A DNA stretch of 64,000 nt from Anaerococcus urinomassiliensis (GTDB taxonomy: Bacteria; Bacillota; Clostridia; Tissierellales; Peptoniphilaceae). The translations under genes and the position numbers were made by a program. The stretch lies in assembly GCF_900128425.1 (NCBI RefSeq), contig NZ_LT635782.1, forward strand, positions 1,552,689 through 1,616,688, in the 5' to 3' direction. This document shows, piece by piece, positions 54,390 to 63,511 of the stretch. Below the pieces are notes generated by a model. The model made no database searches. It was not told where the DNA came from and saw only the letters and a list, made by a program, of their open reading frames with translations. Numbering within the stretch: the stretch's first letter is position 1; each line of letters starts with the position of its first letter.

Positions 54390-55034
54390 CTAGATAAGAT
54401 CAGCCATTTGTGATAGATTTGTAATCTTGATTGTCTTGTTTTCGACTTCTATCAAGCCATCATCTACCATATTTGAAAGTTCACGAGAAAGGGATGGCCT
54501 TGTAGTAACTAGAATATCCGCCCACTCTTCCCTAGAAAGATTTACCTTTACCATAGAGTTTTCTTGATTTAGCAATAGGTACTTGCTTACTTTTTGGCGT
54601 AGACTTGCTTGGGAAGTGATTTGATTTGTCCTTGATAATTCTAGACATTTTCTTGAAAGCATATCTATATACGATTTCAAAAATTCTTTTGATCCATAGG
54701 AAAAAATAGATGCAAAATCGTGAATTACAAGTATTTTACTAGGAACTTCTGCTTGGGCAGAAAAGTCAAAGCCTTCTTTGAGATATGAGTAGACTTCCCC
54801 AAAAACTCCTGGCTTTTGAATCTTTTTTATTATAAATCTCTTGCCATTAGAATCAATTTTATAAACCAAAATACTACCTTCTATAAGATAATAGGCATCT
54901 CCTGTAACATCCCCAACTCTAAAAATATGGTCTTCTTTTTGATATATCTTTTCTTCTATGATATTTCTTTCTTCTATTGATTTTAAATCTTGGGCACTTA
55001 AATCTTTAAACATAGAAATTTGTCTTAAATCCAT
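54390..55034 (-). CDS. Crp/Fnr-family transcription regulator
   Basis: A 214-aa regulator. A cyclic-nucleotide-binding-type beta-barrel (YQKEDHIFRVGDVTGDAYYL, KPGVFGEVYSY) is followed by a long dimer helix and a winged helix (about 150-205) with the recognition helix TTRPSLSRELSNM. No N-terminal [4Fe-4S] cysteines of the Fnr type are present. The RPSLSREL recognition helix resembles HcpR-type regulators, so hcp at 59437-61056 is a candidate target. Divergent from a radical SAM gene. Confidence 0.88.
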   Translation of the reverse strand: MDLRQISMFKDLSAQDLKSIEERNIIEEKIYQKEDHIFRVGDVTGDAYYLIEGSILVYKIDSNGKRFIIKKIQKPGVFGEVYSYLKEGFDFSAQAEVPSKILVIHDFASIFSYGSKEFLKSYIDMLSRKCLELSRTNQITSQASLRQKVSKYLLLNQENSMVKVNLSREEWADILVTTRPSLSRELSNMVDDGLIEVENKTIKITNLSQMADLI

Positions 55035-55050
55035 AATTCACCTCATCTTT

Positions 55051-55079
55051 ATTATAAAAAATAGATGCTATTTTTACAA
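55051..55079 (-). promoter_or_regulatory. Promoter and palindrome of the Crp/Fnr gene
   Basis: TTGTAA (55074-55079) and TATAAT (55051-55056) on the minus strand are 17 bp apart. The spacer contains the inverted repeat AAAAATAG-CAT-CTATTTTT, which could serve autoregulation. Confidence 0.6.
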
Positions 55080-55279
55080 ATTTTGATTAAATATCTTTCT
55101 TTAACTAGTAGCAATTTATTATTTAAATATTTTGAAAATCAAGCTAAATTAACTTGAAATTTTGTTATCAATCTCATATACTATATTTATAGATATTTTT
55201 ATCTTAAATTTTTTTATTGTATTAGTTATGTTTTATATAATATATTAAGTATAGTCTTAGTATAGGAAAGGATTATAAT

Positions 55280-56677
55280 ATGGAGGAAACATTAAAAGAT
55301 AAAACAACTAAGCTAGCTTTTTCAAAATCTATTGATATAGCACTAAAGAAGATAAAAAAAGATCCAGTAAAAGGTATGGAAGATATCACTGCCATAATGG
55401 ATAAGTATATAATGCCAAAGGATGCTGAAGAAAACAGTGCCAAGCACGCTCTTGACAGAATCAGAGGAGAATTTGCTGACCCATCATCAAAATGGGCTTC
55501 ATTTGCAGAAGATATAGTAAATGACATTGACGACAATGTCCTAAAACAGTTTATAATGACAGTAGCCTACAACGCTGTCTATAAGGGTAACTCCAAGAGA
55601 AATAAATTGCAAAAAGGATACAATTGCAATATTCCTTGGACAATATTATTTGACCCTACCTCAGCTTGTAACCTAGCTTGTACTGGTTGCTGGGCTGCAG
55701 AATACGGCCACAAAAACAATCTTTCTTATGAAGAGATGCAAAGTATAGTAAGACAAGGCAATGAAATGGGTTGTTATTTCTTCTTACTAACAGGTGGAGA
55801 ACCTCTAGTAAGAAAAAAAGATATAATCAAATTGGCCAATGAATTTAATGATTCTGCCTTTCATATCTTCACAAACGGCACACTAATTGACGATGAATTT
55901 TGCGAGGAAGTTGCTAAGGCTGGTAATATTTCCTTTGCCCTATCTGTAGAGGGAACAGAAGAATCTACCGACTTTAGAAGGGGTGATGGAGTTTATAGCA
56001 AGGTTATTAACGCTATGGAGACTCTTAAAAAACACAAACTTCTCTACGGTGTTTCTGTTTGCTACACATCAAAGAACTACTTACAGGTTACTTCAGATGA
56101 ATTTATAGCAAATATGATAGATCATGGTTGTAAACTGGCTTGGTTTTTCCATTACATGCCTGTTGGCAATGATGCTGATGTATCACTTTTACCAAGCCCA
56201 GACCAAAGAAAATATATATTAAAGAGAATTAGAGAGATTAGATCTGGATCTAGTCCTCACAAAATTTATGCCATAGATTTCCAAAATGATGGTGAATTTA
56301 TAAACGGTTGTATAGCCGGTGGCAAAAACTACCTACACATTAATTCTCAAGGGGATATGGAGCCTTGCGTATTTATCCACTATTCAGATTCAAATATTAG
56401 GGATAATACTATCCTAGAAGCTTTGCAAGCTCCACTATTTATGGCCTACCATGATAATCAACCATTTAATGACAATATGTTTAAGCCATGTCCAATGCTT
56501 GAAAATGCAGGAAAACTTACAAAAATGGTCAATGAGACACATGCACACTCTACTGATTTGATATCTCCAGAAGATCCAAAAGATCTAGAAGGTAAATGTG
56601 CACCATATGCAAAAAAATGGAACAAAACAGCAGATGATATTTGGGAAATAAGAAAAGAAGAAAGAAAACATCTTTAA
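55280..56677 (+). CDS. Radical SAM protein with SPASM-like C-terminus
   Basis: A 465-aa radical SAM enzyme. A helical N-terminal domain of about 110 residues precedes the barrel. The cluster cysteines are Cys130, Cys134 and Cys137 (SACNLACTGCW), followed by LLTGGEPL and SVEGTEESTDFR. Further cysteines in FINGCIAGGKN, DMEPCVFIH and PCPML could bind an auxiliary cluster. It is not next to a peptide or cofactor gene that would reveal the substrate. GGAAAGG precedes the ATG. Divergent from the Crp/Fnr gene. Confidence 0.85.
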   Translation: MEETLKDKTTKLAFSKSIDIALKKIKKDPVKGMEDITAIMDKYIMPKDAEENSAKHALDRIRGEFADPSSKWASFAEDIVNDIDDNVLKQFIMTVAYNAVYKGNSKRNKLQKGYNCNIPWTILFDPTSACNLACTGCWAAEYGHKNNLSYEEMQSIVRQGNEMGCYFFLLTGGEPLVRKKDIIKLANEFNDSAFHIFTNGTLIDDEFCEEVAKAGNISFALSVEGTEESTDFRRGDGVYSKVINAMETLKKHKLLYGVSVCYTSKNYLQVTSDEFIANMIDHGCKLAWFFHYMPVGNDADVSLLPSPDQRKYILKRIREIRSGSSPHKIYAIDFQNDGEFINGCIAGGKNYLHINSQGDMEPCVFIHYSDSNIRDNTILEALQAPLFMAYHDNQPFNDNMFKPCPMLENAGKLTKMVNETHAHSTDLISPEDPKDLEGKCAPYAKKWNKTADDIWEIRKEERKHL

Positions 56678-56702
56678 TATAAAATTAAGATAAAAACTAA
56701 AA

Positions 56703-56744
56703 TAAGCTCGAGTCTCATTATTAAGGCCCGAGCTATTGTTTTTT
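56703..56744 (+). terminator. Terminator of the radical SAM gene
   Basis: AGCTCG (56705-56710) pairs with CGAGCT (56729-56734), with extra pairing inside, and is followed by ATTGTTTTTT. Confidence 0.75.
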
Positions 56745-56797
56745 GGATTTATAATAAGTTTCTAATTACTTTATGACTATAATTTGTCTCCTATATT

Positions 56798-58009
56798 TTA
56801 GATAGCTTCTTCTTTGTATACATAAGGAGGGTTGTTTCCCCTGCCTGGGACTCTCTTTAACAAACCTGTAACCATAAGGGCTATTGCTCCATCTCCTGTG
56901 ACGTTGCAAGCTGTACCAAAGGAGTCTTGGAGAGCAAATATTGAAAGCATAAGAGCTGTTCCTGTATCATCAAAGCCAAGGACAGAAATAATAAGTCCAA
57001 GGGAAGCCATAACTGTACCACCTGGTACACCAGGTGCGCCTATAGCAAATATTCCCAAAAGAATAACAAATAGTATCATAGAACTTAATTCTGGAAGTTT
57101 GCCATATAGAATTTGTGATACGACCATTACAAAGAATGTTTCTGTAAGCACTGATCCACATAGGTGGGTGTTTGAGCAAAGTGGTATGACAAAGTCTCTA
57201 ATCTTAGAATCTAGGGTCTTGGCCTTTGAGGCTGACTTTAGTGCAACTGATAGGGTTGCTGCTGAAGACATGGTACCAAGGGCTGTTAAATATGCCGGTC
57301 CGTAGTTTTTGAGTACTTCCATTGGATTTGTTTTTGATATAGCTCCACCAATTAGATATAGCAAGGCAAGCCATATGTAGTGCATAATGATTACTATAAA
57401 TATTATCTTGATAAAAACTGGTAATTGCTTATTTATCATCCCTGTATATGAAAGTTCGGCAAAGGTTGTAAATATGTATAGTGGCAAGATTTTGATAATA
57501 ATCCTATTTACAACTTCCAAAGTAATGTTATTAGTTTCTTTTAACAACTTAATCCAAGTTTCTGACTTTGACCAAACTACTCCAAGTCCTAAGATAACTG
57601 ATGTTACTAGGGCTGTCATTACTGGCATTAGTGGATCTATGCTAAGTTCAAAGATTGATTCTGGAATTTCCTTTTGCTCGGCTAATTCCGATGCTATATG
57701 TAGGTTTGGAATCACTGATCTTCCAACTACAAGTGAGAATAGGGCAGCTCCAACTGATGATATGTAGCAAATGATTAGGGTTATAGTTAACACTCTTCCT
57801 GCTTCCTCACTTAGTGATACAATAGCCGGTGTTATGAAGCCCAAGATAATGATTGGCACTGCATAAAATATCAATTGACCCAAAACAGCTTTTATAGTAT
57901 TTATTATGACTATAACTGACTCGTTACTTATATTTCCAACAATTATTCCTAAAATAATACCAAGAATTAGTTTAAATATTAAACTATCAAATATTTTTTT
58001 CTTGCTCAT
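56798..58009 (-). CDS. Dicarboxylate/amino acid:cation symporter
   Basis: A 403-aa DAACS (SLC1) family transporter with eight helices and two re-entrant loops. The serine-rich loop GTMSSAATLSVALK, FAIGAPGVPGGTVMAS and CNVTGDGAIALMV are the substrate and sodium site motifs. It is 13 bp downstream of the L-cysteine desulfidase-like gene, so it may import cysteine, serine or a related amino acid. RBS GAGGTG. Confidence 0.9.
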   Translation of the reverse strand: MSKKKIFDSLIFKLILGIILGIIVGNISNESVIVIINTIKAVLGQLIFYAVPIIILGFITPAIVSLSEEAGRVLTITLIICYISSVGAALFSLVVGRSVIPNLHIASELAEQKEIPESIFELSIDPLMPVMTALVTSVILGLGVVWSKSETWIKLLKETNNITLEVVNRIIIKILPLYIFTTFAELSYTGMINKQLPVFIKIIFIVIIMHYIWLALLYLIGGAISKTNPMEVLKNYGPAYLTALGTMSSAATLSVALKSASKAKTLDSKIRDFVIPLCSNTHLCGSVLTETFFVMVVSQILYGKLPELSSMILFVILLGIFAIGAPGVPGGTVMASLGLIISVLGFDDTGTALMLSIFALQDSFGTACNVTGDGAIALMVTGLLKRVPGRGNNPPYVYKEEAI

Positions 58010-58022
58010 AAATTCACCTCTT

Positions 58023-59303
58023 TTATTTATCTATTATATCTAGCATCACTTTATCAGTTTGGGAGAAACCTAGGTGGGATAACTTACCTATATTTATAAT
58101 GGTTTCTTCTATACTATCACCCACTATGCCTACATTCGCATCAGTCACTACTCCATTTAGGGCAAGATAGGCTGCTATGACAGATTCTTCTGCACTAGTT
58201 GATAGCTTCATCGAGCAAGACTCTTTGGCCCCATCACAGACTATGCCTGTGAGATTAGCAAAGACATTTGTACAAGCACCCTCTATCTCTTCTTCGCTAC
58301 CACCTAACATAAAAGCAATTCCTGCACTAGCACCTATTGCCGCTCCTATAGCACAACCACAAAGGCCTGAGAGTTTGCCAGAATATTCCTTAACATAACG
58401 GTTAATAATATGTGCAAAAAATAGTCCTCTTGCAAGACTTTCATCATCCAGATTTTCTCTTTTTGCAACTATGTATATAGGTAAGACTACCCCCACTCCT
58501 TGGTTACCAGAACCACCGGATGTCATTATAGGAAGGGCTCCGCCGCCCATTCTCATATCAGCCGCAGCTGCAGTGAGTATTCTAGTATCAGTAACAAAAT
58601 TATCTGGCAAAATTTTGGCATCCTTTAGCTCTTTTAGTTTCTTGCCAAGTTTTAGACCATAGCCCTCTAAGCCCTCATTGGCCGCATTGAGATTGACCTC
58701 AACTCCTTCTAGGACAAAAGAAATATCATCATAGTCCATGTCCCTTACAATTTGTCCAAGCTCTTCAAAGGACATATCTTTGATAGAAACTTTATCTCCT
58801 TTGCCATCATCAACTGGATTATCATATATGACTTCCTCATTTTTGATGATTTTTACAATGTTTGAATGGGAATGGGATAGAACCACCTTAGCATTATCTT
58901 CTCCTGCAAATATTGTAAGTTCTACATAAACATCAGGAACATCGTCAATGTAGTTTACTGTGACCTTCCCATCTTTGACAAAGTCTTTGGCTCTTTTTAT
59001 ATTACCATCACTTAGCTTTGAAAAAACTAAAAGTGGACTAGTTGTCTTCTCTGTAAAAACACCAAGGCTTGCTGCTAAATCCAAACCATGATCTCCAGTG
59101 TTTGGGATTTTGACAGCTTTGCCATTTTTAAAGATATTCTTGCTACAAAGCACTTCTATCTTTTCCACATTTGACTTATCAATATATTCTGAGCCAACAT
59201 TAGCCGCATAGGCAACTGCAACGGGTTCAGTGCATCCCACTGCCTTAGTCGAGTCCTCTTTTACAATATTGATAAGTTCTTTATTTATCAAATTTTTATC
59301 CAT
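58023..59303 (-). CDS. L-cysteine desulfidase-like protein (CyuA/UPF0597)
   Basis: A protein of about 426 aa in the UPF0597 / CyuA (YhaM) family. These are [4Fe-4S] enzymes related to serine dehydratase alpha chains that split L-cysteine into pyruvate, ammonia and sulfide. TKAVGCTEPVAVAYA near the start, GGALPIMTSGGSGNQG, LSGLCGCAIGAAIGASAGI and CDGAKESCSMKL contain the conserved cysteines. The frame has two ATGs; GGAGG is only 3 bp from the first (59309) but 9 bp from the second (59303), which is chosen. Operon with an amino acid symporter, paralleling cyuA-cyuP. Confidence 0.88.
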   Translation of the reverse strand: MDKNLINKELINIVKEDSTKAVGCTEPVAVAYAANVGSEYIDKSNVEKIEVLCSKNIFKNGKAVKIPNTGDHGLDLAASLGVFTEKTTSPLLVFSKLSDGNIKRAKDFVKDGKVTVNYIDDVPDVYVELTIFAGEDNAKVVLSHSHSNIVKIIKNEEVIYDNPVDDGKGDKVSIKDMSFEELGQIVRDMDYDDISFVLEGVEVNLNAANEGLEGYGLKLGKKLKELKDAKILPDNFVTDTRILTAAAADMRMGGGALPIMTSGGSGNQGVGVVLPIYIVAKRENLDDESLARGLFFAHIINRYVKEYSGKLSGLCGCAIGAAIGASAGIAFMLGGSEEEIEGACTNVFANLTGIVCDGAKESCSMKLSTSAEESVIAAYLALNGVVTDANVGIVGDSIEETIINIGKLSHLGFSQTDKVMLDIIDK

Positions 59304-59404
59304 ACTCATTATCCTCCAGAAAAATTATAATATAATTTTTTTGATTTTGCAAACGATTTCATTGTTATTATAAAGATATTCGAAGTATTATATTTTTCTA
59401 AAAA

Positions 59405-59432
59405 AATCAGCCTCCTTAATAAGGAGGCTGGT
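59405..59432. terminator. Terminator of hcp
   Basis: AGCCTCCTT-AAT-AAGGAGGCT is a 9-bp perfect stem (59409-59417 with 59421-59429); on the minus strand it is followed by GATTTTTTT. Confidence 0.88.
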
Positions 59433-59436
59433 GATT

Positions 59437-61056
59437 TTATGCTGTCATTGTTTTTAGGTCTTCTTCTACAGTAGAAATTGGAGAGATTCCAAAGTTTTCT
59501 ACTAAGAAGTCAACAACTGTTGGTGATAAGAAGGCTGGAAGTGTTGGTCCAAGGTGGATATTTTTCACTCCTAGGCTTAGTAATGCTAGTAAGACTATTA
59601 CTGCCTTTTGTTCATACCAAGCTATGTTATATTCTATTGGCAAATCATTAATATCATCAAGACCAAAGGCATCTTTTAGGGCAAGGGCAATTTGTACTAG
59701 AGAGTAAGAGTCGTTACATTGACCAGCATCAAGAACTCTTGGTATTCCGTTAATGTCTCCTAGACCAAGCTTATTGTATCTATATTTAGCACAACCAGCT
59801 GTTAGGATTACATAATCTTCTGGTAGGCCTTGAGCAAATTCTGAGTAGTAGTTTCTTTCTTTGAATCTACCATCACATCCACCCATAACTACGAATTTTT
59901 TGATGTTTCCAGCCTTAACTTCTTCTACAACCTTATCTGCTAATTGGATAACTTGATTGTGAGCAAATCCACCAACTACTTTTAAATCTTCTAGGTTAGT
60001 TGGAGCATCACAAGTTTTGGCAAGTTCGATTATTTCAGAGAAGTCTTTTTGACCATTTTCATCAGCTTCAATGTGTTTGCAACCTGGATAACCAGCATTG
60101 CCTGTAGTAAACATCTTCTCTAGGTAAGTATTGTTTTTCTTTGGTGGTACTATACAGTTTGTTGTCATTAGGATTGGACCGTTGAATGATTCAAACTCAT
60201 CATTTTGGTGCCACCAGCTTGAACCATAGTTACCATGGAAGTGATCATATTGTTTGAATTCTGGGTAGTAGTTTGCAGGAAGCATCTCTGAGTGGGTGTA
60301 GATTTCTACTCCACTATCTTTGGTTTGTTCAAGAAGCATCTTCATATCATGTAGGTCGTGACCAGAAATTAGAATACCTGGTTTATTTCCTGCTGAGTAG
60401 TCAACTTCTGTGATTTCTGGGTTACCGTAAGACTCTGTATTAGCCTTATCAAGTAGGGCCATAGCCTTAACACCGTGTTCACCTGTTTGCATTACTAGAT
60501 CAATTAGGCTAGGAACTTCGTTGTCATCCTTGGTAGCTTGTTCTAAAGCTTTTGCTATGAATCTGTCTACTTCAACATCATGGAAGCCTAGAACATTAGC
60601 GTGACGGTTGTAGGCAGCCATACCCTTTAGTCCATATGTACATAGTTCTACTAGAGATCTTTGATCTTCATTTACTATATTTAATACACCAACTTCTATA
60701 GCTTTTTTCTCAAGTTCTTCATCCTTATCTGTTGAGAATAGAGCAAAGTCTGATAGGCCTTCCTTGCTATCTAATTTTTCAATTAGAGAATCTTTTAGGC
60801 TGATAGTTTCTTTAACTATCTCCATAATTGCTGGAGTATCGAAGTTTGCATTAGTGATTGTAACAAATAAGTTATTTGAAATCCTAGTATAAGCTTCTTG
60901 GTTGTCATCACCCAATTTGTTAGCAACTTCTGCTAAACCCTTGGTAACATATATTAATAAATCTTGGCTGTTCGCAGTATCTTCTTTTTTACCGCATACA
61001 CCTTGAACCGTACATCCTGTATTCTTTGCAGTTTCTTGACATTGATAACAAAACAT
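59437..61056 (-). CDS. hcp: Hydroxylamine reductase / hybrid cluster protein
   Basis: A 539-aa Hcp. The N-terminal cluster motif is Cys3, Cys6, Cys15, Cys21 ([15 protein letters not shown]). Ligands of the hybrid Fe-S-O cluster are found in [51 protein letters not shown] and [11 protein letters not shown]. Hcp reduces NO or hydroxylamine and protects anaerobes from nitrosative stress. Single-gene unit with a clear promoter, an Fnr-type palindrome and a terminator. RBS AAAGGAAGG. Confidence 0.97.
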   Translation of the reverse strand: MFCYQCQETAKNTGCTVQGVCGKKEDTANSQDLLIYVTKGLAEVANKLGDDNQEAYTRISNNLFVTITNANFDTPAIMEIVKETISLKDSLIEKLDSKEGLSDFALFSTDKDEELEKKAIEVGVLNIVNEDQRSLVELCTYGLKGMAAYNRHANVLGFHDVEVDRFIAKALEQATKDDNEVPSLIDLVMQTGEHGVKAMALLDKANTESYGNPEITEVDYSAGNKPGILISGHDLHDMKMLLEQTKDSGVEIYTHSEMLPANYYPEFKQYDHFHGNYGSSWWHQNDEFESFNGPILMTTNCIVPPKKNNTYLEKMFTTGNAGYPGCKHIEADENGQKDFSEIIELAKTCDAPTNLEDLKVVGGFAHNQVIQLADKVVEEVKAGNIKKFVVMGGCDGRFKERNYYSEFAQGLPEDYVILTAGCAKYRYNKLGLGDINGIPRVLDAGQCNDSYSLVQIALALKDAFGLDDINDLPIEYNIAWYEQKAVIVLLALLSLGVKNIHLGPTLPAFLSPTVVDFLVENFGISPISTVEEDLKTMTA

Positions 61057-61102
61057 AATAACCTTCCTTTTTAGTTTTTCTTATCATTCTTACTATGTTT
61101 CT

Positions 61103-61145
61103 ATTATAAAATCTATTATTGGAAATTTCAGTAACATATGTTACT
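61103..61145 (-). promoter_or_regulatory. hcp promoter with Crp/Fnr-type palindrome
   Basis: AGTAACATATGTTACT (61130-61145) is a perfect 16-bp palindrome. The -10 hexamer TATAAT lies at 61103-61108, with only a poor -35. The palindrome centre is about 41.5 bases upstream of the expected start point, the class II activator position for Crp/Fnr proteins. Confidence 0.7.
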
Positions 61146-61207
61146 ATTTCTTAAAAAAACTAAGTTAAGGGTATAATTATAGCAAATTTAAAAAATTAGG
61201 AGGCAAT

Positions 61208-61726
61208 ATGTCATTATTTGGAAATTTATTTAAAAAAGATAAAGAAAATGAAAATCAAGCAGTTAATGCAAACACTAGCGATAAAATTTTAGTACCCATA
61301 ACAGGAATAGTTTCTAGCGTCAAAGAATGCCAAGACCCTGTTTTTGCAGGAGAAATGGTAGGCAAGGGAAGCTTGATCCTACCTAGTGAAGGCAAGGTTT
61401 ATAGCCCTGTTGACGGCGAAATCTCAATGGTAGCTGACTCAAAACACGCCCTAGGAATCACATCAAATACAGGTCTTGAAATTCTAATTCACATAGGACT
61501 TGACACAGTTGAACTTAATGGCGAACCTTACACTTCTCACGTAAGCCAAGGACAAAAGATAAAGGCTGGAGATTTGTTAATGGAATTTGATATCGAAAAA
61601 ATCAAAGCAAGCGGCAAAGCAGTAGAATCACCAGTAATCATCACAAATGCTGACGACAAAGAAATAAATCTACTAGCAAATGGTCAAACAAATCACGGCC
61701 AAGCATTAATGGAAGTCATCGGCTAA
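61208..61726 (+). CDS. PTS sugar transporter EIIA component (EIIA-Glc type)
   Basis: A 172-aa free-standing EIIA(Glc)-fold protein. Phospho-His95 in EILIHIGLDTV and the supporting His80 in DSKHALGI are present; ITGIVSSVKECQDPVFAGEM and GLILPSEG-like blocks match the family. It carries phosphate from HPr to EIIB domains. No EIIBC is adjacent, but the MurP-like EIIBC at 23211-24662 lacks an EIIA and is a plausible partner. AGGAGG precedes the ATG; divergent from hcp. Confidence 0.9.
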   Translation: MSLFGNLFKKDKENENQAVNANTSDKILVPITGIVSSVKECQDPVFAGEMVGKGSLILPSEGKVYSPVDGEISMVADSKHALGITSNTGLEILIHIGLDTVELNGEPYTSHVSQGQKIKAGDLLMEFDIEKIKASGKAVESPVIITNADDKEINLLANGQTNHGQALMEVIG

Positions 61727-61729
61727 TCT

Positions 61730-62527
61730 ATGAAGCTCATTGGAGTTGATGTCGATGGAACGTTATTAAATAGCGAAAATAAAATTACCCCAAGGACACG
61801 CCAAGCCCTTATAAGAGCAGGCAAAATGGGCCATAAGATTGTCATAGTTTCGGGTAGGCCAACAAGTGCTGTCAAAGACCTTGCAAAAGAGCTTGAATTT
61901 GACAAGTTTAACGGCCTGCTAGCAAACTATAATGGTGGATCAATAACAGATTTCTCTAGTGGCAAAGTTTTGGCAAATCATAATTTAGAAAGAAATTTGG
62001 CCCTAGAAATCCTAGACCAAAGTCGAGATATGGATATTGATATCATAATACCATATGAAGATATGATATTATCTGACAAAGACCATAAATTTCTTCAAGC
62101 AGAAAGCAAACTACTAGGACTTGAAGCAAAAATAGTAAGTGATATAAGAGATAAACTAGATTTTGATCCAAACAAAATCCTCTTTGCAGCAGAAATTGCT
62201 AAACTTGAAGAAAACATACCATTTCTAAAAGAAAATTTTGGGAATGTAACAAGTCAAGTAAGAAGTCATAGAAATTATTACGAGATAATGCCAAAAGGTC
62301 TTTCAAAAGGCAATAGCCTACTTGAAATAGCAGAACTTTATAATATTGATCAAGCTGACATCATAGCCTTTGGCGATGAAATGAACGACTTCACCATGAT
62401 AGAAGTAGCAGGAGTTGGAGTAGCCATGGCCAATGCTGTTGATGAAATAAAAGAAATAGCTGATTATGTAACCCTTTCAAACGATGAAGATGGCATAGGG
62501 GACTATCTAGAAAAATATGTCCTATAG
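61730..62527 (+). CDS. Cof-type HAD-IIB phosphatase
   Basis: A 265-aa Cof/YidA-type phosphatase: VDVDGTLLNSE (nucleophile Asp7), VIVSGRPTSAV, the lysine in PKGLSKGNSL and GDEMNDFTMIEVAG. It starts 3 bp after the EIIA stop and is probably co-transcribed with it; a sugar phosphate from PTS uptake is a reasonable substrate class. Confidence 0.88.
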   Translation: MKLIGVDVDGTLLNSENKITPRTRQALIRAGKMGHKIVIVSGRPTSAVKDLAKELEFDKFNGLLANYNGGSITDFSSGKVLANHNLERNLALEILDQSRDMDIDIIIPYEDMILSDKDHKFLQAESKLLGLEAKIVSDIRDKLDFDPNKILFAAEIAKLEENIPFLKENFGNVTSQVRSHRNYYEIMPKGLSKGNSLLEIAELYNIDQADIIAFGDEMNDFTMIEVAGVGVAMANAVDEIKEIADYVTLSNDEDGIGDYLEKYVL

Positions 62528-62548
62528 CTAGTTATCGAGGTGATATAA

Positions 62549-63511
62549 TTGTACACTTTAAAAATAGCATCTCTTATAATAATCCTTCTAGCAATTCTTG
62601 TCATGGCAAGCCACTTTGCCCATCTCATCACTTGGATCAACAAGATCTTGGGCAATATGGATTACAATCCAGACATAAAAGAAAATGCAAACGAACACGC
62701 TGGGGAAAATCACTTTGCTAATAGAGATAAGGTATTTGCAATAGTCAACCACTACGCAGATATAATGAATGAAGTTACTATAAAATCTTTTGATGGGACC
62801 AGGCTATCTGGGTCCTATCTTTTTAGTGCAAATAGCAATTTTTGGGTCATCCTAATCCATGGTTATACAGCCAAAAACATAACTATGTTTACCATAGCAG
62901 ATAGATATTACAAAAATGGATATTCAATACTTGCACCAGACTTGAGAGGCCATGGCAAAAGTTCCGGCATCTTTACTACATATGGTATAAAGGAAAGTAA
63001 GGATATAATCTACTGGATAGATTGGATAAGAAAGAAAAATCCAGACGCAAAAATTGTTATCCAAGGCGAATCCATGGGAGCTAGCACTGCCATGTATGTG
63101 GCAGGGGAAAATCCTACAAATGTTATAACTTGCATCGAAGATTGTGGCTACACAACATACTACGGTATGTACGAACACCAGGTCCACAAAAGATTAAGAT
63201 TCTTATATAAGCCTGCTGCTCTAATAGCAAACTTATTCATAAAAGCTCTCATAGGAGCAGACCTCTTCAAATCAACTGAAGATGCTATGAGAAAAACAAA
63301 AATCCCAACACTCTTCATCAACGGAGGAAAAGACGACATAGTACCAGTATCTATGTGTCAAAAACTCTACCAGGCTCATAGGGGGCCAAAGGAAATTTAC
63401 ATAGCAGAAGGCTCAGACCATGCAGAATGCAAACTCTATGACGAGGAGATTTACTACAAGAAAATCTTTGACTTCATAGAATCCACTAAAGAACATAGAG
63501 ATATGATATGA
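62549..63511 (+). CDS. Alpha/beta hydrolase with N-terminal membrane anchor
   Basis: A 320-aa serine hydrolase. A membrane segment (about 4-28) anchors it, with the catalytic domain after about residue 75. Oxyanion-hole block IHGYTAKN (103-110), nucleophile elbow GESMGAS with Ser175, an Asp in GGKDDIVP and the His in GSDHAECK form the triad. Start is TTG with GAGGTGA upstream. Similar to the YfhR/BEM46-like esterase group. Substrate unknown; probably a lipid or ester at the membrane. Confidence 0.83.
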   Translation: MYTLKIASLIIILLAILVMASHFAHLITWINKILGNMDYNPDIKENANEHAGENHFANRDKVFAIVNHYADIMNEVTIKSFDGTRLSGSYLFSANSNFWVILIHGYTAKNITMFTIADRYYKNGYSILAPDLRGHGKSSGIFTTYGIKESKDIIYWIDWIRKKNPDAKIVIQGESMGASTAMYVAGENPTNVITCIEDCGYTTYYGMYEHQVHKRLRFLYKPAALIANLFIKALIGADLFKSTEDAMRKTKIPTLFINGGKDDIVPVSMCQKLYQAHRGPKEIYIAEGSDHAECKLYDEEIYYKKIFDFIESTKEHRDMI

